Shown: positions 16,140 through 28,085, counted from the stretch's first letter. The stretch is DNA of 64,000 nt from Gentiana macrophylla (GCA_026214975.1 JAOBSW010000336.1:1-64000); one strand, 5' to 3'. The notes: generated from the sequence alone by a model not told the origin. Numbers and translations are program-made.

Positions 16140-17944
16140 TGTAATTGTAAACAACTGGTACATTGTGTAGATATATTTTCACTGTTTGTATATTTTAGTG
16201 ATTTTTCAGAGGCCGAATGTCACTGTGGTGTCTCGAGAGTGAATTCGTGGTCATGGCATTAACAACTCCCTTTAATTTGTAGTTTCAAAGCATGTTCTTA
16301 TCATTTTCATGTTAAACTATACAGCCTTTTTCTTCATACATGTGTACCAGATTGTTAGGATTTAGATAAAACACAAATGGCTATAAAGTATAAACACAGA
16401 GTAATTACATTTTCTGAATTATTTACAGGATTGGGAACAGATGAAGCACTGACAATCAAGATCCTTGCTCACAGAAAGCATGGGACAGCGTAAATTGATT
16501 CGAGATACATATGCTGCAACTTATGGTAAAGATCTTGTCAAAGATTTCGAGGCTGAGCTTTCTGGTGACTTTCTGGTTAGTTTAATTCTGATATTCTTTT
16601 CAAAATCTCCTCCATTGCTACTATCTATGTACATGGGATTCTAAGGACACGGAGCCAGGATTTGAAATTTGACTGTCTTTGTTTTGTTTCATTTGGGTTC
16701 TGGATATCAATTGACTCGTAACAGCGTGCAACGCAACTATGGACGATGGATCCGGTTGACCGAGATGTACTCTTGGTCCATGAAGCTACTACAAAGGGGT
16801 CAAAAGCTGACAATTGGGTAATTATGGAGATTGCTTGTACCAGATCATCATCTGATCTGTTTAAGGTTAGACAGGCCTACCATATTCATTACAAAAGATC
16901 CTTGGAAGAAGATGTTGCACAGCACGCGGATGGAGACTTCCGTAAGGTAGGTAAATAATGCTCTTTGAGGGTGGTCTGTTATATTATCGTAGATGCTTAT
17001 GTTTTGGTTTCGAGTGTCTCGTATATGATACGTATCTGACTTCAAAACAGCTTTTGGTCCCCTAGTTACTGCATTCAGGTACGAGGAGGCAGCGTGAATC
17101 TGGATTTAGCGAAATCCGAAGCTAAGATTCTTCATGAAAGATCTCGAAAAAAGGGTTCAAAGACGACGAGATCATTAGGATTTTGTCTACTAGGAGCAAA
17201 CCCCAGCTCAATGCAACTCTGAACCAGTATAACGACCTTTTCGGAAATCCCTTTAACAAGGTAAAATTTGATTTGATTTCATTTTATTACATTACCAAAA
17301 CGTCGATTTTAATGAAGTTGTTGTATATGTTTTGCTTGATGATTCAATGTGACTTTGTTATCTAATAAACTCCATAAGGACACAAAGCCGCGAAATTTTC
17401 GTTCTAGGGCCCTTGATCCTGTAAAAAGTTACAGTATAACCCTATTTTTAAGGTATACTATGTGAAGAGTTGGAAAAAAGGGACCTAAATACACTACTAA
17501 CATATAAAAGCGGGCCCCTAAAAATATGGTTTTGAGGGGCCCCACGGCCTAGTTGGCCCGCCTCGAGAGACGTCTCTGTAAAGTCATGTTTAGTTTAGTC
17601 TTTGTTATGCTTATTATAGTAAACAACAACTTGGATTGTGTCTACAGAATCTGAAAAGATGATCCAAAAGCGAGTACCTGAAATTACTAAGATCAACGAT
17701 AAAGTGCTTAACATTTCCTGAGAAATACTTTGAGAAAGTCGTGAGATTGGCAGTGAAACGACTCGGTACTGACGAGCAAGCTCTTACGCGAGTAGTTACA
17801 ACGCGAGCTGAGGTGGATTTGGAACGTATCAAGGAAGAGTTTCATAAACGAAACAGCGTCCCGTTAGACAATGCAATCTCTGGAGACACTTCTGGTGATT
17901 ATAAGAAGATTCTTTTGGCCTTAACCGGGCACGATGAGTACTAA
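15792..17944 (+). CDS. Annexin (calcium-dependent phospholipid-binding protein), frames broken
   Basis: Plant annexin with exons 15792-15867, 16429-16575, 16725-16946, 17051-17260 and 17648-17944, close to Arabidopsis ANN1/ANN2 in layout. Start [20 protein letters not shown]; repeat 1 with [16 protein letters not shown]; repeat 2 in exon 3 ([35 protein letters not shown]); repeat 4 with [20 protein letters not shown] and the end [17 protein letters not shown]. Annexins bind membranes when calcium rises and act at the plasma membrane and cytosol (family knowledge). Exon 3 and most of exon 5 read cleanly, but exon 2 has a one-base shift near 16490, exon 4 has at least three small indels (near 17065, 17090 and 17145), and exon 5 has a stop near 17660. 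Most lie at homopolymer runs. Splice sites are intact, so this is either a recently broken gene or a sound gene with assembly errors. The Copia element lies directly upstream. Confidence 0.85.
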
Positions 17945-18222
17945 TGCCACCCCCTACCTTCCATTTTTAGTAATCAGAACCATCTTCATTCAAGGTTAGA
18001 TTTTTGTCATTTTTGTTGCAAACTTTTTTGTGTTACTTTTAAAGTATTTCCTTACTATATGAAGACAGGGGATTCGGAAAAATGTAATAAATATACGCGG
18101 TTTTATGCAAAACTATCAACTTTCTATAAGAAATAAGCATTACAGATTGATCAAAATGAAGGACTTTGAAGATTGTTCATAAATCTTTGTCCTTGTGCCA
18201 AAAGCTCTCAAGAATATTGTTA
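17945..18222. other. Convergent 3' spacer, annexin and C2 gene
   Basis: 278 bp between two convergent stop codons, holding both 3' untranslated regions. AATAAA-like signals occur near 18087 for the plus-strand annexin. Confidence 0.5.
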
Positions 18223-18806
18223 CTATAATAAGCCTTCCAATGCAAATCCAATTGCATAAAAGTCATAATCTTTACAAGAATTACAGCCACCATCTGTGCA
18301 ACCACATTCATCCCACTTCCTCAACTTTTTTGCCATTTTAGTTCTTTCTTCAAGAATCTTGATCTTCATGCTTACTTGAACTTTTGGGGCTTTTCGTTCC
18401 AACTTGATCTTCTTGAATTCATCATACAAACCCATGTTTCGATTTCCATGTTCGGTGAGTCGAACACATAGCTCCATGGAATCTCAGCTCTTGCCAAGAG
18501 TTTTGAGCCACCAAGAAATGGTAGTAAAGTGGTTTTTCTCAACCTTAGCTCAAGAACAATATCTCCTTGTTGTTTTAATGAGTTGATGGATTCTTGATCT
18601 CCAAAACAGCTTAATGAAAATTTCTCATCAAAATAAAGATCAGATTTTGATGGGATTTGTTTGGTGTTTAGCTTAACTCTTTTGTTGATTCCTGCAGGGA
18701 GATAACATCTAACAAACAAATCTCCTGCAGATTTCAACTCTATATTTTTAACTCTAATGATTTTCACTTCAAAGCTAAGATTTGATATATTTCTATAAAC
18801 ATCCAT
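18223..18806 (-). CDS. Small C2-domain protein (single exon, one frameshift)
   Basis: Single-exon gene read from ATG at 18806 (MDVYRNISNLSFEVKIIRVKN) to a stop at 18223, about 195 residues. The first 120 or so residues read as a C2 domain: a first beta strand FEVKIIRVKNIELKS, then DLFVRCYLPAG, SDLYFDEKFSLSC, and GDIVLELRLRKT with ARAEIPW. Calcium-binding aspartates look incomplete. The C-terminus is Lys-rich and ends with a Cys cluster (CGCTDGGCNSC). It resembles plant CaLB/C2 proteins of unknown role. Near 18430 the frame changes after ETWV; one extra T in the TTT run would join the two parts as YDEFKKIKLERK. An in-frame ATG ten codons upstream (18836) is possible but less protein-like. Confidence 0.72.
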
Positions 18807-19383
18807 CTTTAAATATAAAGGATAATTGAGACACACTATGTTCTTGAGCTTTTTATAGTTCTCTGAGGCTTCATTATCTAAGAAAGTGGGGGCCCTTTTT
18901 GAGTTGTTGGAAGAGGGGGAGAGGGCAGGCAGGGGGGGGGGGGGGCAAGGAAATTAAGTGGTAACTTTTGGAAGAAGTTGGCTTTTTGTTATCTATACAA
19001 ATCATGAGGACTCAGAAAGTGAATATACTTAATCAGAAAGTGTATCAATTTGATTATCCACCTACAAGCTGACTCAGTTGTATAGTATAAAGTTTGTGAA
19101 ATAGGAGAATTCCCAATGTCCCTTTTGTGTAGGATTTTTAATTTAAAATGCTCGTTGGATCAGTTCTCCATTTAAGGGGCATGCACCTGGAATTATTGAG
19201 ATTTATGGGGTATGAGGCATATACATCTTAATAATGCACTTTTTAAATTTTTTTTTTTACTCACCGAAACAAAAAAGATATAATAATCAAACCAAACAAA
19301 AGCAGGCCAACAGTGATCGGATACGTCGAATCGAACAAAGGGGTACACGCCCCTAGGACAGGGAAGAAAGCAGAGTTATAGCT
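18807..19383. other. Intergenic DNA with G-run
   Basis: Upstream region of the minus-strand C2 gene. Contains a pure G run of about 13 near 18932-18944 and AT-rich DNA. No coding region supported. Confidence 0.4.
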
Positions 19384-19612
19384 AGAGGTGGCGGTTCCGT
19401 TACTTTTGCGGGTCGGACCGGCGGTTCGAGTCTAAACCGGTGGGTGGTCTGTCGGGCGTGGGTCCGAAACTCATGCGATTCGCGGGTCGGCCGATTACAG
19501 TTCGCGGGGACCGGACCGGTCTGGAACCAACAGTTCAAGCAACCGGACGAAAAACCGGCGGTCAAACCGGCCGGAACCGGCCCGGAGGACCGGAACCGGC
19601 GGTTTTCTAAAT
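19384..19612. repeat. CCGG-rich repeat (GGTTCCGG/CCGGAACC units)
   Basis: A GC-rich island in AT-rich DNA composed of short variants of ACCGG, GGTTCGG and GCGGGTCGG, starting AGAGGTGGCGGTTCCG. Reading frames open across it on both strands because of its composition, not because of a protein. Probably a decayed element related in style to the 9066-9590 repeat. Confidence 0.5.
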
Positions 19613-20384
19613 TTTTTTTTAAATTTTTTATTCCCTCCAAGACTTATAGCCATATGTACCATAGAAGGGGAAATACTTGCGTGGATACGAGATTTTGAGG
19701 TGAAGTAGCGAGGTAAAGCGATCGAACCAGCATAGTTTAATCTGAAATAAAGCGTGTGGTTCATATATCTTCATCTGATGTCATAATGCGTGTAAAAGAC
19801 AGCGCATAAATATTTCTATCTGACGTGGTCGAGCAAAGAAAATGTATTTTCAAGTCATTTTAACAACACTTATTTCATATCGGTCGGGTTAGGCGCATAA
19901 TTTTTTCTTGCCTCTGTTGAAATTAACCCTCTCTCCTTTGAAAATTCAACAGTGGGAGAAATTTCAACGGAGACAAGAGGAAAATTTAACGTGGTGGGAA
20001 ATTTCAACAAGGCGAGGAGAAATTTCAACGGAAAGCGCAAAAGAAATGTAAATGTTTGGCCGACCGCAAATAAAACAAATGGTATTAAAAATAATTCGAA
20101 AATACATTTTTTCATCCATAAGCAACAATAAGTCTGACACAAACCCCGAGCGTTGTAAACCTCTTTGAAAAAGGAGCAAGTTGTTACCTTTTCTATAAAT
20201 CATATCTACGAAATAGATTGTCCTTATCCGGTTCTTGGAGTTGAATTCACTCCCTCTTTATCAAAAAAATATTATGGTAAAACAATAATTTATATAAATA
20301 TTTACATACATGAGTTCAATCAAGTCGAATGTTGCGATGATTTCTAATTAACTCTCATATATATCAGTGTTCCAAAAAGCACTA
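19613..20384. other. Intergenic DNA, nothing recognised
   Basis: AT-rich, with short repeats of GGAAATTTCAAC near 19955-20030. No gene or element that I can name. Confidence 0.35.
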
Positions 20385-20588
20385 AAATCGGTCGCCTAGG
20401 CGCACCCTGGGCGTCTCGACTTGGCTCTAGGCGATCTCATCTGGGCGACAGGAGTCTTTGGGCGATTTTAGGTGCTCTGGGCCCTTCTAGCGCTCTAGGC
20501 CCTTACGGACACTCCAGCCCTTCAGGCGCTCTTAGGCCGCCACAGGCAATTAGGGTTCCATCTGGGCGAACATCAAAGTTTTCCCAAA
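20385..20588. repeat. GGCG/CTAGGCG short-motif repeat
   Basis: Dense recurrence of GGCG, GGGCG, CTAGGCG and CTCTGGGC motifs, beginning AAAATCGGTCGCCTAGGCG. A short repetitive island with no coding sense, directly before the telomere-like block. Confidence 0.45.
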
Positions 20589-20700
20589 CCCTTAAACCCT
20601 AAACCCTAAAACCCTCTTAAAACCCTAAAACCTCCCGTAAAAACCTAAACCCCTCCCCCCCCTTAAAACCCTAAAACCCCCTTAAAACCCTAAAACCGCT
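20589..20700. repeat. Interstitial telomere-like repeats
   Basis: About 110 bp of degenerate CCCTAAA/CCCTAAAA units, including CCCTTAAACCCTAAACCC and several TTAAAACCCTAAAACC. The unit matches the plant telomere repeat TTTAGGG on the minus strand, with extra A and T in many units. Confidence 0.75.
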
Positions 20701-21125
20701 AGCGCGCCCAAAGCGTGCACCGACTTCGCGCTGTGAGCGGAGCCAAAATGTTTTTTCAGTGGGCTCCGTAAATATTTAACACACTAAATAATTTTTTTCA
20801 CGGTGTCCGAAATATTTTCTATAGGTAAAATGTAGAGTATTTTTATTTTTAGCGGGGTCCGTGGACTCCCTTTACTCCTTACTAGATCCGCCCCTGTATA
20901 TACTAGTGAACGTGAGCCGTGCAAGACACGGCGGATCCAACATAAATCGTTACCAACGATAATATCAAAGAATAGATCACCAACATGAAATAAATCGTGT
21001 AACCTTAAACCGTAACAAATTCAAGACACAAAACAAAAAGAGCAACATAAACATATCACATTATACGCAGGGTAGCTCTTTTCTAGAGAGCGTGAAGATT
21101 GTGAATTACTTCTCTTACAGCCCTA
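20701..21125. other. Decayed transposon-like DNA
   Basis: Holds a GGCTCCGTAAATATTTAAC stretch and AGATCCGCCCCTG (20884-20896), phrases common in decayed plant transposons; similar wording recurs near 23990-24170. No coding region. Confidence 0.3.
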
Positions 21126-22530
21126 TCAGGAGTTTCCACCTACAAAATAAACCACAATATGATATATCGGAGAACAATGTCATAAAGTCGATCCCTTTAG
21201 CTTCGACTTTACGTAATGAAACATTATAGAAAAACAATAAGCGGACCATAACTACACGGTCAAATCTCGGGGCGCGCTTAGCTTCAGATCATTAATATGC
21301 TTTAAAATGTGTTTTACTCATTTTTATACGATCGAAAAATATAAAAAGTGATTTGGTATTCCAACGTCAATTTTAGTGCGTTAAATCGCGAAGCGGCCAT
21401 CGGTTCCACCGGCGTTATGTTGTTCAAAATAATAAAAATTAATTAATGTAGTGTCCACGTGGTCACATGTGGGCACAACTTCTTGGCGCGGATATTTGTT
21501 TGCCCTTATTTTTTTTATTGCATTTTATAGCTAAATTTGACTCATCTTGTACACTACACAGTAGCACTTCAAATTATGTCAAACGTTGACAAGTGGACGT
21601 GCTTTCTGTGATGCTAGGGTCAAATGAATATTGATGAAAACGATCATGATCACTCAGGAGTTTTCACCTACAAAATAAACCTCAATAAGATGTGTCGAAG
21701 AACAATATCATAAAGTCGATCCCTTTAGATTCGACTTTACGTAATGAGACATTATAGAAAAACAATAAGCGGACCATAACTACACGGTCAAATCTCCCGG
21801 GACGCCTTAGCTTCCTGATCATTAATATGCTTGAAAATGTGTTCTACTCATTTTCTATACGACATTTCTCTTTCTTATCATTAATGAATACATCGTTGAT
21901 CTCGTGTTCATTCATTTGGTGGATAAAAAACACGTGTCAAAGCGGTGAAGAAGAATATAAAAAGTGATTTGGTATTCCAGCGTCAATTTTAGTGCGTTAA
22001 ATGCTATAAGCGGCCGTTGGTTCCACCGGCGTTATGTTGTTCAAAATAATTAAAACATTTAATGTGGTGTCCATGTGGTCACATGTGGCACACCTTTTTG
22101 GCGCGGATATTTGTTTGCCCTTATTTTGTTGTTGTATTTTATAGCTAAACTTGACTCATCTTCCATCGCACATTACACTACGGTAGAACTTCAAATCCGT
22201 CGGTCTTTCCTTTCCCCCGTTCATTCATTTGGTGGATAAAAACACGTGTCAAGCGGTCTCAAGAAGAATATAAAAAGTGATTTGGTATTCCAACGTCAAT
22301 TTTAGTGGCGTTAAATCGCAAACGGCCGTTGGTTCCACCGGCGTTATGTTGTTCAAAATAATTAAAACATTTAATGTGGTGTCCATGTGGTCACATGTGG
22401 CACACCTTTTTGGCGCGGATATTTGTTTGCCCTTATTTTGTTGTTGTATTTTATAGCTAAACTTGACTCATCTTCCATCGTACACTACACAGTAGAACTT
22501 CAAATCCGTCGGTCTTTCCTTCCCCCCCCC
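21126..22530. repeat. Direct tandem duplication, three copies (two lengths)
   Basis: A block beginning GAGTTTYCACCTACAAAATAAACC occurs at about 21128 and again at about 21656, a period near 527 bp. Its second half (AAAAAGTGATTTGGTATTCC through the ACTTGACTCATCTT region) occurs a third time at about 22265-22510, some 305 bp after the copy at 21957. Copies 2 and 3 share TTCATTTGGTGGATAAAAA and are closest to each other. No coding region; origin unknown. Confidence 0.75.
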
Positions 22531-22558
22531 CCCCTTTTACTGCACAAACTCCTAACGA

Positions 22559-23030
22559 TTACACGTTTGATAAAAAAGTACACGGTTTTATTCAATTGTT
22601 GTGCCGAAATAGAATCGAAAATTTTCGGTTGATTGAATAAAAATGAACCGTATCGAAATATACACTTTGGTTCGGTTTATGTACCGGAGAGTCGAACAAA
22701 AATTTTCGGTTTCTATATAACGCTAACCGAAATTCCGGTTTTTACTGTAGGAAAAAAAAACACTGTTAAAAGGGGAAAAAATGAATCGAAACGGTACACG
22801 TTTGATAAAAAAAAAAGTACGATTTTATTCAAATGTTGTGCGAAATCGAATCGAAAATTTTCGTTTGATTGAAATTAAAATCGAATCAATTTGTCTGTTG
22901 GAGGTAATAAAATGAACCGTATCGAAATATACATTTTGGTTCGGTTTATGTAACAGAGAGTCGAAAAAAAAATCTGTTTCTATATAATGTTAACCGAATT
23001 CCGGTTTTTACAAGGAAAAAAAAACTGCTG
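22559..23030. repeat. Two-copy tandem repeat with TTCGGTT motifs
   Basis: Unit beginning ACACGTTTGATAAAAAA at 22561 and again at about 22796, a period near 235 bp. Each unit contains ATCGAAAATTTTCG, ATGAACCGTATCGAAATAT and GGTTCGGTTTATG. Related in style to the foldback repeat at 9066-9590. Confidence 0.65.
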
Positions 23031-23262
23031 TAAAAAAAAAAAGAACCACGTGTGTCAATTTCGGGAGGTTGCATACGTGGCCAATTGTGGAAAAGCCTCC
23101 TTAGCTTCTTATAGATATAAGATAAGATAAGATAAGATATATATAAAACTGATGTTTGTAAGTGTGAGTTGAATGCATCGTATCATTTACTTGGTATAAC
23201 CCTTAAATTACTGGTACACCCTAACATTTTCCCATTTCGTGAAGAGTGAGACATGTATTGTA

Positions 23263-23529
23263 CTACCTCCGTTCCAAAATATAAATCTGTTTGAGTTTTT
23301 ACACACAGATTAAAAAAGTTGGTTAAAATGGTTATATGTCATTAATTTTGATTAAAAAGACTAAAATGACTTTTCACCGTTGTTAATACAAAGTAATGAA
23401 AAGTTGATGGATATATAATAAATGAGGGATAAAATGAATTTTTTTTAATAAATACTTCATTGGTTATCTAAACGGGTTTACATTTTGAGACAAATTCAAA
23501 ATGCTAAACAGTCTTATATTTTAGGATAG
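23263..23529. mobile_element. Stowaway-like MITE, 267 bp
   Basis: Starts CTACCTCCGTTCCAAAATAT and ends with the inverted form (CTTATATTTTAGGATAG). TA lies on both sides (23261-23262 and 23530-23531). CTCCGTTCC terminal repeats with a TA duplication are the hallmark of plant Tc1/mariner-derived Stowaway elements. Confidence 0.85.
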
Positions 23530-23531
23530 TA

Positions 23532-24705
23532 TTTTATTTTTTAATTACAACTTTTGTGATAAATTGATGATGAGGTTGGATTTTGTTAAAGAATTTCCAG
23601 ATCAAATATTTGGTAATTCAAAACTTGCAAAGAGCAACGAACTCCAAGAAGTTCATTCAAATCTCAAGTTAGTTACGAGGGAGCCAAACTCGAACATGAG
23701 TTCGAATAATTTTTTTTTATAAGTGATCCAAGTTTGAACATAAATTTTTATTCGTTTATTAACAAACAATCATGAACAAGCTCGTGATCTATACGAACCA
23801 ATCTTGAACATATATTTGTGTTTGTTTATTAAACGAACCATCACTAACAATCTCATAACCCAAACAAACACAAACTTAAACAATAGATACTCAGCTCGGT
23901 TCGGCTCGTATCGTGGGCAACTCTAGGTGTGGAGTAATGATGTTGAAATAGTCATAGTCGGGCTCCCAAACTTGCTTAGGCTTGCCTAGCAACACCGGAT
24001 CCAGAAATTTATTTCAATGATGTCAACGGAGCGAATTTAACTATCAATCGACTTCTGAAATATAATTTTTAACAATAAAACTAAATTGTTTTAATATCAA
24101 ATATAATTACGGATCTCACTGGTGATCGATGACCCCACCCAAAATACATTGGATCCGTCTTGATGGCCAGAGGTCGGACACTGGCCACAGTTTTATCTCT
24201 CTCGGTATATTATATATCGAGAGATAATATTCATCTTTAGTAATATCACGTTATGAGAAGTTGAGAAAACATTATTATTAATATACAAATTTGACAAATA
24301 ATTACAAGATTTATTATGACTTAAGTAATTTCATTAGACCCAGAATTGTGAAATGTTACAACATTCGTTTTCATATTAGGGAGATATCCAGGCAGTAAAA
24401 TAATCCATTATATTTAAGAATATGATGCAGGTACAGCATGCACTTAAATGAACTCTGAATAAATGGCCTTGTGGTTTTGACACATGTGCTTCAATGCTTA
24501 TATAATTATATTAAAAAACTTCATCAGAATCTATAAGAAGCCTCTTTGAATAGTTAAAAAATAGTACTTAATTAATATAATTACCTTTTACAAAGCTTAT
24601 GAATGCTCCGCCTTGCATTTAACACCAATTATATTTGTAGAAATTGCATGATGAAGTCACTTCCCATTAAGTTAAAGCAAACCTTAACAGGAATTTATAT
24701 ATTGG
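23532..24705. other. Intergenic DNA, nothing recognised
   Basis: AT-rich. Around 23700-23900 there are repeated phrases such as AACAAACAATCATGAACAAGC, and near 23995-24165 decayed transposon-like DNA (GGATCC-flanked). No gene is supported. Confidence 0.35.
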
Positions 24706-25005
24706 TTACTGTCGGCCAAAGCAGAGAGAGATAATACGGTGTCGTAAAGAGAACCGTTTGAGAAAGAAACGACACGACCAGCTCTTGAGAAAGTATTTGC
24801 TTCCTAAGATTGGTGTTTGAGCGGTTTTATCCACAATGCGTGGAAGTCTTCTTTTAATCCGAGTATGGTAGAGAGGGACTCCAAGGCATTTCTCAAAATG
24901 TGCCGTATGAGACATACCCAAGGTGCTCACAATCTGGTTGATAGTATTATCGCCTCGCTCGTTAGACACCGAAGTCCTTATCAGGAAAAAAAACGTTCGG
25001 CACAT
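24706..25005 (-). pseudogene. LINE reverse transcriptase fragment
   Basis: Minus-strand open stretch containing HFEKCLGVPLYHTRIKRR and IVDKTAQ, the plant L1-type LINE segment normally written YLGVPL(F/L)H-R followed by a conserved IVDK. This is the region just after the RT active site. Only about 100 codons remain, with no start or stop of its own, so it is a remnant. Confidence 0.62.
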
Positions 25006-27034
25006 ATAAATAAAATAAATTCCACTTTATACGTAAGTCTCTCTTATGTCGCATCTGAGTTAAGCAAAGCGAAGCAAAAGACTGGGTAATTTTTTTTCTA
25101 AACAACCAAGAATAAACTCAATAAATTAAAGATAGAAATGTAACATTTATTACATTGGAAAAAGAAACCAAATGAAAACCAAAGCGTCACGAGAGACCTC
25201 CAAACGTATACTAAAAGGAAATACAAGGTTCCAACCAAACTCCAAGTCTAATATAATAAATAAAACATAAATAAATGAACTCTTCAACTTCGGCGTCTTT
25301 AAGCGTCGTCATCAAAATCTCTTGAACTCAGTGATTTACTGTTCGTCTTCTCTCTCCCAAACACATAAATAAACATGCATTTGAAATAAGTACATTGTAC
25401 ATTGCAAGAAGTAGAAGCTACACTTAATTAGGTTCTTTAGCAGGTTTTATTATAATAATTATCTTTATGAGACCGACTCAATCTAAGATTCACTCCATGC
25501 CTATCGACACTTCATGACTATACGTTTCTAACTTAACTTATCTTGGTTACGTCATCATCCAAGGGCACTATGCATGATGTGTATCCATCACGAGATATCA
25601 TTGCCAATTGCAGTGAATAGCACTGATAGTCCCGGGATCTCCCCGGTATGCATATACGTTCGGCAAATTTCCTCCACTGCCATTTAGCCGTTTATAGGCC
25701 AGCAGCGTTGTTCGTTTTTACTGACCGTATCACATCGCCGTTATGAATCGGTGCCTAATCGAGAATAGGTGACGTTTTAGCTTTTACTACACTTATGTAA
25801 TTATTATCTATTTTTAACTAGCCACCTAAGTGTTTTCAGAATAAAACTCGCCTTATCAACTCTACTCCTCACTTAGACGGACTAGACATTACAACCTATC
25901 ACGTACATGAGACATTGATGAACCTAGTTCATCAAAGCACAAGCCCTTTCATGCCTTTCCGGACGGTCCCAAACTTCAACTCCCTTTAAGAAACGCGTCG
26001 AAGGTGCGGAACCAAATGCATCAGAACTCAATCGGGGCTTGTTTACGTCTAATTAATGTTGTTTGATCAGAGGATTAACATTTAAAACTCATTGCAAGAT
26101 TTAAAACCACTTTTTTCCTCTCCAAAGTGCGCCAAACCTTTGAAGTTCAAAGGCGCCCCTTTGAGCCTCTGTATGTAAAACTCGGAAGCGCTCATCCAAA
26201 GGCGCGCTAAAGATCTGGTGCAGTGCTCTGCACCAACTCTCGAATGTGAAATTGGTTTACGGTCCACCAGGTGCAAGATTGAAGCTTTTGGTGCGCCCGC
26301 ACCATGCGCGGCCATTCCCCAAAAACTTAGTTTTTGAGCCCTAATCGATCCCTAATCGTTCATAAACTTATTCAACTTCAATATACTCAGAAAATAACAG
26401 AAAAACTTGACCTTTACCGGACCATAACCTCCTACGATTCTTAAACAACTTGTAGCATGAATTCTAGCATCCAAAACATCAACAAAATCATAACTTAAAT
26501 CCTATAAACCGTAATTAACGTGTAGGAAGACCTTCTTACCTTTAGCAAGAGATTCCAAATCCAAAAACTCAGAAAGACGGCAACAACGATCCTCCTTCAC
26601 ACAGAAACCTATGTGATCAATTCCAAAAAAGGTTAGATTCGATCACACGCTTCTATTAACATAATACTACGAAAATTATGAGTTTTGATCTCCAAAACTC
26701 ATCTAAAATAGCAGCTAGGTCGAAAATAATACCGTGAGAAAGCTCTGATCTTTGAGTGTTGAAACGACGCTCCTTTCACGACGATTCCAACACACTTCTC
26801 GAATCTAAAAACGGTTGAGATTCGAATTAGAAACATAAGAAGTTTCTCAGCCTTTCTTTCAAGCTCTCACACGCAGATAAAGGATTAGGAGGTGGAAAAT
26901 CTGATTCAAAAGGTTAGGGAAACTGATTGGGTTTAGTTTTCCTTAAATAGGAAAAATCCCAATAATTACCAAATCCTTATTTTCCTTAATCACCCTTTTA
27001 CTAAAAATCAGATTTCCTTAATATATATATATAT
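25006..27034. other. Unclassified, probably retrotransposon-derived DNA
   Basis: About 2 kb without a supportable gene. Around 26050-26310 it has GGCGCACC-type phrases (GTGCGCCCGCACCATGCGC). At 26520-26560 it has GTAGGAAGACCTTCTTACC, which on the minus strand reads like the end region of long plant Gypsy LTRs. I cannot find both ends or a target-site duplication, so I leave it unclassified. Confidence 0.3.
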
Positions 27035-27965
27035 ATATACAACTTGAGAAACCGCAAAAAATAAAGAGAACATGTTCAATTTCAATTGCCTACCCAACCG
27101 ATGCTTCTGAGAAAAGGAGTTGGTCATCCACAAAGAAGAGGTGTGATGTTTTTGGGCCCCCACGAGAAGCAGTGATCGGTTTCCTGTTTCCCGCATTAAT
27201 AAACCGATGGATATGGCAGCTCAACACTTGCATTACAAGGACAAAGAGATACAGTGCTAGGGGATCATCTTGTTTAAGACCACGACGTGGTTGTATGCCT
27301 TCAAGAGGTGATTCATTCCTAAGAATTTCCAGGGAGGTGCCGACAAGGAAAACATGATGATATCAACAATGACATCATTAAACCCCACTAGGCGAAGAAT
27401 ACGGCAGAGAAAATCCCAATTTACTATATCATAGACTTTTTCAAGATCCACTTTAATTATCATTATTCCTTTATTGCCTTTCTTGTTCCTCATAGTGTGA
27501 ACTTCTTGCGCCACAATAATAATATTAGAAATTTGCCTACCCGGGATGAATGCACTCTAGCTATTATCCGCAATTTTGTGAATGATTAAACGGAGACGAT
27601 TTGTAATAATTTTTGTAATGATCTTTGCCATGACATTGGTCAAGGCAATGGGCTAAAGCTGGGAGACCGATTGAGGAGGTTGGACTTTCGGTATTAAGGC
27701 GATGAAGGTGTGATTCATGAAATGATCAAAAGCACGGTCGCGAAAAGCCTTAAAAACCCAAGCCGTAATGGAGGGACTGAGCACTTACCAATTCTGTTGA
27801 TAGAAAACCGGTTGGAAACCGTTGGGGCCGGGAGATTTGTAAGCACCCATATCAAAGATTACTGCTTTCACTTCAGCTTCACTAACCGGACGATTTAGTA
27901 AGTGTTTATCTATATGGTTGATCACCATATTATCATATGCAAACAGTTCGCCTGCCTCCTACTAT
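27035..27965 (-). pseudogene. LINE (L1-type) reverse transcriptase, broken
   Basis: Read on the minus strand: YKSPGPNGFQPVFYQQNW near 27835, KVDLEKVYDIVNWDF near 27415-27460 (the first catalytic Asp region), RRGLKQDDPLAL near 27265-27300, and the catalytic FFVDDQLLFSEAS near 27095-27135. Motif order and spacing are those of plant L1 LINE RT. Several frameshifts and stops separate the motifs. The low end stops at a TA microsatellite (27019-27040). Confidence 0.75.
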
Positions 27966-28085
27966 AACACATGAACTAGGCAAGATAGTCCGATCTTTTT
28001 TCTGGGAGCACGACACGGATAAACGTGGACTCCACTTAGTGGCATGGAACCATATATGCCAACCGAAAATAAAGGTGGCCTGGGC
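27966..28085 (+). pseudogene. LINE C-terminal fragment in opposite orientation
   Basis: Plus-strand reading with HELGKIVRSFFWEHDTDKRG followed by LHLVAWNHICQPK, the part of plant LINE polyproteins downstream of the RT (compare the usual RFLWG...VAWDKVCKPK). It abuts the minus-strand RT fragment head to head and ends where the gag-only element begins. Confidence 0.6.

Noticed and set aside
15792..17944. Annexin as a processed (retrocopied) pseudogene
   Set aside because: It keeps four introns with canonical borders, so it is not a retrocopy.
19353..19764. Overlapping frames on both strands near 19.5 kb
   Set aside because: They come from the CCGG-rich repeat, which lacks stops by composition.
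20589..20700. A true chromosome end
   Set aside because: The repeats are degenerate, only about 110 bp long, and unique-looking DNA continues on both sides.
26082..26315. 77-codon minus-strand frame
   Set aside because: No similarity I recognise; lies in retrotransposon-like non-coding DNA.
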